Positions 12,201 through 24,200 of a DNA stretch of 64,000 bases are shown here, piece by piece. The stretch spans positions 1 to 64,000 of the forward strand of contig JAVTVJ010001341.1 of NCBI GenBank assembly GCA_034509425.1, in the 5' to 3' direction. How positions within the stretch are numbered: position 1 is the stretch's first letter; every line of letters begins with the position of its first letter. Source of the stretch: Eopsaltria australis (Eukaryota; Chordata; Aves; Passeriformes; Petroicidae). A program made the position numbers and the translations under genes. The notes beneath the pieces were generated by a model. It had not been told where the DNA came from. It saw only the letters and a program-made list of their open reading frames with translations, and did not search any database.

Positions 12201-15200
12201 ACTTGAATTCCCATCAGCCAGCAATATTTTTACCTTCCTCTGACAGGCAATCAGTGTGACGAGTGTCCTAGTGGGTTCTACAAAAACCCAAGCAGCCCTG
12301 GTCTTGACTGTGCACCATGTCCCTGCAATAACAACATTGATTTGACAGACCCAGAGTCCTGTAACAGGGTCACTGGGGAATGCACCAAGTGTTTACACAA
12401 CACCCATGGAGCAAACTGCCAGTTCTGCAAACCAGGTTATTTTGGCTCAGCCCTCAATCAAAACTGTCAAAGTAAGTAACAGCATTGCAACTGTGTTTTA
12501 CTACCAAGAAATTTTTAAAAGAAATAATCTATAGGGAAAGGCTAGACCTTGGAGGCAGAACAAAACTAAAGCAGATTAATATAGCAAAATATATGAATCA
12601 TAAATATATTTCTCTATTTACCAAATATAAATATATCAGTGATACAAATAACTTACATGGCATCTATTAAATTCTTTGTCATCCAAGTCTCACTAAATCT
12701 CACACTGAATATCACTCCTAAGAAATACTAATTTGTGAAATGAAAGCAGTACTCTCTGTTAGAAAAATAAATGTACATTCAGCTTATTCAGGAAGGAATC
12801 AAAAGTAAAGGAATCAAAGATAATTGTTTATCCACATTGCTGGCTGATGCCAACTAAGCTCAGTTAGAGCTCAGTTAATCAGATGATCCCTTGCTGAACT
12901 TCCTGCCTTACCAGTTGTTTACATTAAGTGGCTAGAGTGAGAGAGTTTAGGCAATTTAATAGATTCCATGAGGACATGTCAGTAACTCAGCACTTTGAAC
13001 AGAAAAGCAGGAGTGTAAGGAAAAGCAAGGCACAAACTTCTTCCCAGTTTTTCTCAATCATTTTCACAGATGTGCCTGATTGAGGATTTAATTTTTATGG
13101 CCAAGATAGTTATAAGTATAGTCAAGAAACTGTTTTTCTGGGAATCTCTAAAATACTGTCCAAGCCCATCCCTCATTCATTCTTGGAAGACGTCTGTTAG
13201 AAATCATTAAGCTTTTGGCTCCTCACAAGGAAGGCTTCTTATCTTACTTGGCTTACTGGGGATTCCCACGCTGGATAATGCCTACTGTAAATCAACTTAT
13301 CCTTACCCAACATATTTAACATTGCATTCTAATAAGATTCAAAATTCACTGAGCCTTCATTTTTTTGTGCCTGTATTAAAAGCATTGAACATTTACAGTA
13401 AGTTTTCTCAAAGCCATATGTAAGTTATTACAGAAAGACAGGTAATGTGTATGAGATTAAACACGTTCAAGGTTACTAAAAGTAAACCTACAGCGTGGGC
13501 TTTATACCCAGCTCTGATTGTCCATCATCTGTCTGTATTACTGTCTGCTGTAGTAATTGTCCTTTTTTTCCAGGCTGCACATGCAATCTGGCAGGTGTTA
13601 GCCCTGCCATGTGCCCAGGGGGGGACGCAGCCTGCCTGTGTGACCCAGACACAGGAGCTTGTCCTTGCCTGCCCAATGTGCTGGGTGCCACGTGTGACCA
13701 GTGTGCCTCTGGCTACTGGGACCTGGCTAGTGGAAAAGGATGTCAGACCTGTGACTGTGACCCAAAAAACTCCCAAAGCAACCAGTGCAACCAGGCAAGA
13801 AAATTACTCTGCTTTCCAGGAACCAGGGTGCTGGTGTTCTGACATGGTAAAATGGGGACTGTCTTATAAATGAGGATTTTTTTTTGTCTTACTCCCTGAA
13901 AACAAAAAATTCTTTGGAAGTTTGCAGTTGGTGCAATCACACTGTGAGTCATTAAATCAAAAGTGTTGTTCTGATAATGTGGCTTTGATGGTCAGCAGTT
14001 TCTCTTTGCATGTTGTTTCTTTGTCAAGTGAATATTAGAAATACTTTGTAAAAAGATGTCACAGGAAAAAAACTGCCTCATAAATATGCATATAGGGAAG
14101 AAAGAAATCCAGGCTTGGACCCAAGAGTCTTTTTTAAGTGTTTGTTTTCATAAAGTAGCAGCTGTGGCCATTACGTTAATCATGCCTCATCTATCAGACT
14201 GCTAGAGTACTTTTTCTCATCTTTAATTCCTGTGCACATTTTAGGGCTAGAATGTAGAAAAAATGAAACAGTGTTTCAGAATTGTGAGGTGAAATTGTGG
14301 TCCCATGGAGTCAACAGCAATTTTGCCATTGACTTCAGAGCATCAGCAGCTTATCCTAAAGTCTTGCTGATGTGTTTGCACATTTTTCTTTCAATGTGCT
14401 CTCTGTTTGTTCCAGTTCATTTAGTAGATTTATTATTTTTATAGCAAATTTAAGTCTTGACCTCAAAGAACTACTAGCAGTTATCAAAGTTGTAATTTCC
14501 TGGAGTTTAATTTAATAGCTGAATAACAAAATAATTTTTCTAGGGCAGTGTGAATAATATACCCTCGAGGTTTTCAGTTACAATTGATATATTGTAGATA
14601 TATATTGTATAGTTTAAAATTGAAATATTAAGATGAGTAAGTTGATCCACCAAAAATTAAAAATTAGTATGTTTTGCAAAGGAAAAGAATCCTCTCAGAT
14701 CATAGTCAGAGGATAAGCTCTCAAACAGCATCAGTAGACTGGATCATACAAAATCTCTAATATTAGTAAAGTAAAGCCATTTCTCTGAGTGCGTTTTGTT
14801 CTAAGAACCTTCAAGAGGAAGATTGGAAAGTTGGGCCAATACTGTGTAAATCATGGCGTTCAAAGACTGTGGGCAAGCAGTGTTGCTGCTGTCCTTGTAC
14901 AGCTGAAATAATGTATATGCAGCCCTGTGGCTCTGCTGGAAGTTATTCAATCCTAACTGTCTTTACAGCTTACAGGCCAGTGTCCATGTAAGCCGGGTTA
15001 CAGCGGAAGATGTTGTAATGAGTGTGAGGAAAACTACTTTGGCAATCCCCAGATGCATTGTGTTTGTAAGTATTACTAAGTGGGACAACTGGATTAGAAA
15101 CTGCCTCGATATAATTGCTTACCTTTTATATTCACAGGGGAGACAGGGCATCCATGTAAAGAAGCAGCCTTTCCTATGTTTGTATGTATGAGATGGACAA

Positions 15201-18200
15201 GTGTTTATATTAATCTATATTGTTATTTCAATGGTTAAGATGGAAGTCAGAGGTGAAGAACAGTCACTACTGTGCATTCCACCTTAATCTAACTCAAACA
15301 GTGGTTTGCCTTTATTGTCTTGAAATGCGCCTTTTTCATGCATTAATCCCACAGAAAAGGAACAACTGGATGTAACCTGCTGTTCCTTTCTTGCAGCATG
15401 TGGGTGTAACCTAGAGGGGACCCGCCAGCCCACGTGTGACAAAGCCACTGGCGCGTGTATCTGCCGTGCTGGAGTCACCGGCCGGCTCTGTGACCAGTGC
15501 GGCCGTGGCTTTGAGAAGGACTTTCCCTCCTGCCGTCAGTGTCACCTGTGCTTTGACCAGTGGGACACTGAAATTGCTGCCCTTGCTCAGACTGTGCAGG
15601 GGGTAATGAGGTTTGCAGCAAAGCTGGAAGATAAAGGAGGACGAATGCCCGGCTGTGACGTGCACTTCAAAGCCTTTGAAGATTCCATTTCTGAAACTGA
15701 ATGGATTTTGAGACATCCTGTCCTTTCACTGGAGGCCCTTTCAGGCATCAGGGATTTTCAGGGCTACGTTCAGTAAGGGCTAGGTTACTCCTGAAAAAAT
15801 CCATTAGCTGAGAAACTGTCTTCCCCCAGACTACACCAGCCATCCCTGCATATCAAGTCCCACTTCTGATCAGCACAAAGATGCTGGACTACTAAGTCAC
15901 TGCTTTCAGTAGATCTGTTAACAAAATAATCCTTAATATATGCCTAACCCATACGGACATATACTTAAATGCTGGAATTTTCCAGTTCATACCAAGGGTT
16001 TTCTAAATAAGCCATTACAATTAAATGTTTCTGCTTATTTATAAATTAATCTCTTGGCCTCTAAAATGTTGTGTAACTCAGTTCTAGTTTAAGAACAATC
16101 TGGTCTGACTTCTGCATAACTGTGTTTTCCCCCTCAGACAAAAAGTTGCACAGATGTATCCCCTTCAGAGTTCGTCCTTTGAGTTTCCTGACCTTAACAA
16201 GAACATAGAAGATATTGGAGAAGAAGCCAACCTAGTGTTTGAACTTCTGCAGCAGAAAATACATCTGCATCAAAGTTTTCAGTACTTGAACTTCAAAGGT
16301 AAGCCAGCAATGGATTGAAATGGGTGGACATTTTCCTTGCAATTTTAGAATGCTTTTTCATTATTAAACCATACAACATTTCAAAGATCCCTAGATTTTA
16401 CCTTCCTATGGTAGCACAAAAATGTTGACGCTAACAACATTTTATACCAACTTTCCAAATTCTCTTTTATCTTAAAATGGTGTGATTTCTAGCATCCCAG
16501 ATTTCAGATGCATATGCTAGGATCACATCAGTCAGAAGTTATCATAAATCCAAATGCTTACATCAGGATATAAAATCACCCAGTTTCACAGTACAGAATC
16601 ACAGACCATGCAAAGGATTTCCCCCTCACGTTTGACTCCTCTTGCTCGTAGGAATGCTTAAAGAATCTTGTACAGGAATGGTTTGTTTAATTAAAGCATG
16701 GTGTCATAGTGCAGCTTCTTAGTGTTCCCATGGGAAAATACTTGACTTTATGTGGTACAGAAGTAGCTCTCCATCATCAAAAAATGTGAAAGCAGAACTG
16801 AGCTCCTTGGCATTTTTGAAAGAATTACACCCTCTATGCATGACCTAAGTATAGTCTCTATCAGTTGCTAATAGTTGTAATGGTGATGTCCCACACTGGT
16901 TTCTGGAGAAAAATGGGGATGTATCAGGCAGGGACCTTGAACAGATGCTAGACCACCCACAATGGCAGGAGATGGTCAGCAGAATCCTCTCCAAAGAGAC
17001 AGCTGCCAAGATATGAACCCCCACAAGATAGGGTGCTCACCACAGAAAACACCAGCTACAAGCAATGCACTCCCCCTTACAGTTCCTCTGTGTTTCATTC
17101 AGGCAAGAAAAACTTGGCCTAGACAAGATTAAAAAAAAAAAAAAGAAAGAAGGAAAAGTCAACAAAATGCAAAGTGGAGGGAATGGAAGAGCGGAAGAGA
17201 GGGATTAACTAAGATTTAGGACTCCTGTGCCCTGTTGTACTTGGCAGCCCCCTGGGGCAGCTCCTCGGCCCAGATCCCTGTGCAAGCAGCCAGCACAGCT
17301 CTCCCAGGCTCTGCTTCTCAATTCAACTGAGCCTTGCATAGACTGAAAAAGGCAGGAAGGCAAAGAAACAATAAATCCCAGGGAGGTCAGTGGACGCAGG
17401 GCTGAAGCATCCATGGTGCTCTCTAGTCACATTCCAAACCCACTTCATCTTTTGGCCTCTGGAGACAGATAAACAGCCCTATAAAAAGCACATGGGAGTG
17501 TGGGGAGGGGAAGACCTTGAATTTAAGATGAATTTCCTATCAAGGTCACAAATATTCATTGGTTCAGCCATCAAGCATCTAATAGCACAAAAATAACATT
17601 TCCCTCAATGTAACCAGCTTTTCTGATACCCTGGAGAGAGATTGGCTCCTCACTCCACCTTCCTTTTGGACCAGCAGCATATCCTATATATGGCTCTGTC
17701 TGCTTTTTCCTCTCTTTTTTGCTGGGGTAGAGCAGGATATGACCACATCACCATCTGGGGCACATCTGGCACTTGTGCCCTAGACACACGCAGAGAACGA
17801 GCCTATGTCTCTTTGCAGAGGATTAGGAGTCAGTCTTCCTCACAGGCATACATTCAGCTAGAGGACCTGGAAACCTCAATATCAAATGGTGAATTAAAAT
17901 CATTGGAAAAACCAAGACACAAGCATCCTTAAAAGAATGTTTGCAGTCTATGAGATGTGATTAAATTCTGGTTTTCCAGCATTGGCCTCTGGCTTTGCAG
18001 CCACTGAGGTACAGTGATGCAGTGAGAGCAGCTTCCTAGGCTGTAAATCAAGCCTGGGCTAAGACACCATGTTTAATGTACAGGAACTTGAAATTTCTAC
18101 AGCTCCATCAAAAATCAAACATGGAAAATGCATTAAGGCCACTTAATGGAGAGCTGAACCATTGTAAAATATTCCTGCAATGGAATTGTTGCACAAAAAA

Positions 18201-21200
18201 AGGTCTCTGGCTGAGAGGAGGAGTTACAGCAGTGTCCTGCCAGGTATTTTGTATTAAGAGCTAACTTTAAACTGTATATTGTTTCCAAGAATTACAAGAT
18301 AAATAAATAGCCCTGGTTCCACATGATAACTAAACATTGTTCAGCTTCAATCAAAGCATGGCTTTAGAGCCTGAATCAAAGCACACAGGATTTGAGTGTC
18401 TTGTCTTTGACTTCAACTAGTAACTGAGTCAATTACCAGCACAAAGAGAGATGTTAATCAGAAGGCATCTAATGCTTCTTCACTGCTGACACATCAGTTC
18501 TGGTTCTGGAGATATTTCTGTTTAGGAATGTGGAGACAAATCTGGGCTCTCTGGAGATCTGGGAAACCTCGACAGCAGCAGTAACAGCTTTAAATTATGT
18601 GTGTTGCAAAGGGCCTGAATCCTTTTCTCAGGCTGTTAATCTGCAAAAAATATAATATTGTCCAACCCTTTTGAGCCTACTTAAGGAAAAGCTTTCACTA
18701 ACCAAACAAAACTCTTGCTGGAGAACATTTTTTGCCTGGCCTATGAACTTATCATTGAAGTGCTTTTTTTTTTAATGCATCAGTCCTGAAACTGGATTTT
18801 CCAGAGACAAAAAGGCCCTCATGTATTCCCATTTGTAATCTAAATTTTGGTCTCAGTCTAGCAGACCACTTAACTCTTTGGTGCTATGCTGAACAGAAAG
18901 GACAGATGCTTTCCTGACTCACAAATCAGGGAGCTAATAATTTCATGACAAATGGCAGAAACAGCTTTCCTGCCTAAACTTCAAAACATCATAAATATCA
19001 GGAGCTTTTATCCAATCAACAATGGCAGCAATGCATGAACTACTGATGAATGCAGATCAGTAATTAGTGTCAATAATGGGATCTCCTTCATACTTTTTTC
19101 TATTCTGTCACCTTCTCAAACACCTTGGCATACTATGGAGCACATAGGATCCACTATATTTTGATCTAGTTAGCAGGTTTTATAAGCATTGATAAATGTT
19201 TCTATTTGGCAACTGGTTAAGTAAAGGATTAAGAATCTTGGCTGAGGGAATGACAGTTCCTGTCCTTCCCTGCTGTCCCAAATCAAACACTAGTGAATCA
19301 CCTGTCACTCAGCAATTGTCCAGAATTCAAGTAAATGCACAAACTGAATGCAGCCAAATGCAGTTGGTACTAAACCCTATTTCTGTTGGTACAGAGGCCG
19401 TCAGCAACATTAGGAAACACTCTGAAGTATCATTGCTGGCAGAACAGAAGACCAGGGGGACAAGCCCTATTGTAAGACACTCAGAGTACACCAGGAGTGA
19501 TGCACTTGCTTTGTTGGACCATCAGGTCTTAAAAGCAAGCAATGTGCTGCAACAGCTCAGAATGGTCAAAAGCCTTGACATCCAAAACTTGAATGAAAAG
19601 GTAGGCACTATGGATTTTGTATGAAAGCTAAAGAAAAATCTCTTTTTTCAATGTTGTAGTAGGTTTTATTTTAAAAGGGTGCTTACGTGCATTTGTAAGT
19701 CTGGAAAATGGCACTTCCTTGCTTGCACAGCCATGCAAGCACATCAAAAACAGCTGCACTTCTCAGCTGTAGTTATTTCCAACCTTCTGGAAGCCATTGT
19801 TCCCAGCACCAGGAACCGTTTAAGCACTCTCTAGTGTCATGAGGACATCAGAGTAATTTCAGAAAGATTACCGCAAACCTCCTCCATGAGTAACTTAAAC
19901 TAAGCAAAGTGACTTTGTCCTGGAGTAGATGAGGAGTGCTCACATATCCTTTGTGTCACCTCTGGGAAAGAAGGGGATTTCTGTTCCTCTGCAGGGCGGC
20001 AGTGAATACCTGATAGTACCAATTCATGACAAATCTGGAAGAGATCATCCATCTATGCCTTTAGGTTCCATATCTGTGTCAAAATATATGGAGGGCTAGA
20101 CATGGCACCTTGTTCTGTTAGAGGTTACCTGGATCCTTTAGAAGAAGTCATTGACCCATGGGCTGGATATAGGAAATGGTTTCAGCCCTTTTGCCAGAGA
20201 AGAGTGGAGCAAGGGTCTCAGTGCAACACGTGGAGCCTAACACAAGGCTCCTGCAAGGATGCTTAGAGCCATGGGCTGCCATTGCATCCTTCAAATCAGG
20301 GGGGAGGGACTGTAACTGGCAGTGACACTCATCTTTATAGAGACCACACGCTGTGTCTTAGGAAAAATCCCATCCTATATTCAATGTTCATATGATGTCA
20401 AACATCTTCCTTCCCTCAGGAATGTATCTCAGGTCCCCAGAGGAGTCCTGATATAAGCATTTTCCTTATTGCAGATCTGTGGTGTGCCAGGAGACCAACC
20501 ATGTGCCACAGCAGCCTGTGGGGGAGCTTTGTGCCAGGACAGCCATGGACTAAGGCAGTGTGGTGGCCCAGCCTGCACTGGAGCTCTTCCTCTCTCCTCT
20601 GAGGCTTTCAGGAAAGCTGAGGCGACTGCTGTGTCGCTAAATAACTTGACTACTCAGCTACAGGAACCTGGCAATCAGGTGATGTATATCAAACATACAT
20701 TTGTTCAGTGAAATGGATGGAGGATGAGATTTGGGAGCTCGCAAACCTACAAAAACTAACCTGCTCTTTGGACAAAGAGCGGTGACAGTGATGGACTCTG
20801 ACCCAACATCATAGACCTACCATGATTCAGTACCAGGTGCCAGCCCCACCAAGAGATTGGCTTTATCTAGATCTTCTTCCTCACAGATGCTCAGATTTCA
20901 AAAGTCATGGTGCCCTGTGTCTATGGGAGTTGGTGGTTTCAGGCTAGTCTTGTCTATATTTTTACTGGGAAATATTCAAATGGCACCATTTGTCAGTGGC
21001 CTGACATGCTTATTACAATGGGATTACTGCTGTGCATGACATTAACCTCTATTTAGACAACTTCATACCACTCTTATGTTTGCCAATAAATAACTTCTGA
21101 AAATAATTTCAAGATGAGGCTTTTTGCCCCCAGTGATGTTTAGGAGGGCATCAATTAGTCAACTGTACTGCACAGTAACAGTGAAAAATAATTCAAGCAA

Positions 21201-24200
21201 AGTGGCCAATGCAACATATGCCAAGGAAACAAAACAGACAAATCCCAAAGCACCAGTAAAGAGCTTGTTCTTATTAACAGTCAGAGATGACGCCTGTTAC
21301 AGTTATAGGCAAAGCACATTTTCCAGCAGAAATTACATTCTGCTGTGGCTTTGTCCTGTCCCTGCAGGATGCCCGGGCATCCATTCCCTCTTTTTAAAAT
21401 GCACGTGACACTGCATCCCAGCCAGCGGGCTTGGAAAGGAGCAATCGGGGCACCGCCCTGGAGCCCCGGGACACGGAGAGGCGGCGGCCAAAGGCATCTG
21501 CCGAGCGCGGCAGCGCCAGCCAGGCTGACAGAACATCGCCTTTGGTGCCCACAAGCCTCAGGCACCTCCGTGATAATACGAGCGAACTATTTTGAGAAAT
21601 GAAAATATTTCAGAAATAAAAATATCAGCATTTTTCTCGTTGCATGGGGAAAGACCAAATCTCTTCCCTCAGCAGACCACAGATGTACCTGGGCCATCCC
21701 TTAGCAAGGCCCCTACCAAAGTAAAATACTGTTGGAATTTGATAATTGATCAAAAGTTCTTATTTAAATTATCAAGAACAGTAATTTAGTGGCAAAGTGT
21801 GACTTTTAAAGACAAGCCTTGAACTCCACCTTCCTTGTGTCCTCTTTAAGTGTTTTTTAACAGCAAGTCCTATATGAAATGATAAATGAAATATTTTTCT
21901 GTAATCAGATCTGAATCATGTGTCCTCTTTGCTTTTTTTTAAACAGCAAATCCCATATGAAATGACAAATGAAATTACATTTTGTGTAATCAGATCTGAA
22001 TCTGGTAAGATCTGCTTAGATCTGAATCTGATCGCTCTAAAGCTACAGTACTCCAATAACTGTCAGTACTCTTTTTTAGAAACAGAAAGGGGCTGTGGTT
22101 TAGCAGTGGTTTAGCAGTGGTTGCTGAGAGAAACAAATGCTTGATTTAGGCTTTTTCTGAGGCCAGATGGAGACCAAGATGTAGCAGCTTCTGGAGTTCC
22201 CCAAAGGGGTCTCCTACTACTTTTCAAAGCCACATCAAGTGATTCCAGTTGAGGCTTGGATCAAAATTACCTTTGTGTCAGAGCCCAACTTGAAAAGCAA
22301 TGACAGATAACCACTAGAAAATGGCACTGCTATTTCTAATAATATTTCCAGGTTGAAAGCATTAGAAAAATGGCAGAAGACAGCAAATTGAAAGGCTCAC
22401 AATTTAATGGGCAACTGGAGATGGCTAAGAATCAAATTGAAGTTGATGGAGAGATCACTAAGGAGTTCATCCAAAAAGTGAAAGACTTCTTGTTAGGTAA
22501 ATATGCAATGTTCTTTTTGACTCATTTTTCATAAATATATTCCAGTATAATGCAGCATAAGAGACAGCCAGAAGATGATGTAGCTGTGTATGCATGAAAT
22601 TTCTCATCTACCTCCTGAGCTGTGCAAACCTTTTCAATCCCTTTTTTCTAGTGCTTCTTTCGTCCAGGTGACAGTGCTTTGTATCAGTTTTACAATATAT
22701 CTGTTACATTCTGATTATCATCTTTTATTACTGTGTTAAATTGGAAGTAACTCCCTCTGTTCCTGGCTTATCTGAGACAATTTCATACAACATATAATAG
22801 CCAGGCATGTCCAATGCATCCTCAAATTGTTGTTCCACCCCCTTCCTCCAGGCCCATAAATAGAGGCTCTCCGTAGGGAGCGTGGGAATTAGGACACATC
22901 CCGCTCCATCGTCTCCATACAGCTGGAACTCGAGGAATCAAAGGATTCTGGTAGAACTTCACAGCTCTCATAAAAAAAAAAATAACAAAACAACCATATA
23001 TACCCTAAAATTTTTCCACTCTCGAGATTGCAGAAAAATGTTGCAGGAAACAGATCCTAATTTTTTTTTTACCAGATGCACATCAAAGGGTCCAAATGTG
23101 GCAGGATTTTCTCTAATCTCTTCAATGTAGCTGATGTCATAAATTTCTATGTATTGCACATTGGCAGTCTTTTGGCATTCATACCTCTGCATCCAAATGG
23201 GAGCAAGACAAGAGGACAGAGGACTTCTTTTGTTTGGAAACATTTACATTTTATTGAATTGGAATATTTAGGTCCATTTAATTCCTTAAGAGTTTCAGGT
23301 TTTTATTTGACAGCGACTGAACATGCCATCTTTCTCTATTCTTTTGTTTCTTAGTAGACATACAGCATTTATTAATAACTATAAAAACATTTTAACAAAT
23401 CTTTGTTTTGTTAATTGGAGTTTAAGGACAGGAACAGCTGAGAAGCTTAGAGTTACATTAAATCTGCTGCACTCAACATGGATGTGAATGGTGATTTTGG
23501 ATTAATGTATTTCTACAGAAAACAGTTCTCAGGAATGCACTACTGTTTGCACACTAAATGCCTTCTATTTAATTCTTGCTGACTTACTCTGGAGATTAAC
23601 ACAACCATTTAATATGTCTCAACTGTTTTATCACACACGGTCTTGTCTATATATGGAAGTGAGCAGAAAACAGAACTGATGGTGTGACTTCTCAAGGCAT
23701 TACCACTCTAACTGTGTGTGCCTCTGCCTCTTAGCAAAGAGCTAGGACAAGGTAATTTTTAAAGGGAATTGTCAAAATATCATTTTTTTCTATTGTAAAT
23801 TCTCATTCTATCCAAGTCTGACCCAGGCTCCCTCTGCAGCTTAGCCTTTCTCATTAACCAGCAAAGGAACTACTTTCTCAATATTGTGGCAACTCCAGGG
23901 AAGGGATTACACCCACTGGCCAGCTTGGAAATCTCCATTCACACCCCAGCCTCACCAACACCTCTTTGATCTGTGGGCCAAGGGAGAAATGGGCTCTGAC
24001 ACATCTAGCTGTGCTGGGCACTGATTTAAAACCCTCCATGGGCTCTGTCCTACATCAGAATTTTAATAACTCAGTTCAAAGTGGGTTCAAATCCTCATTT
24101 CAGCCAGTTCTGACAACACTAACAGCAGTACCTGGAAGCATAATATTAAATTACAAAATGTTGGAGATAATTCTCTTACCCCCTTGCTGTGCCTGTCAGC

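Noticed and set aside
19196..19394. Upstream part of the open frame around LAMB4 in-window exon 17
   Set aside because: Intronic by length comparison with human LAMB4; kept only as an alternative-acceptor question.
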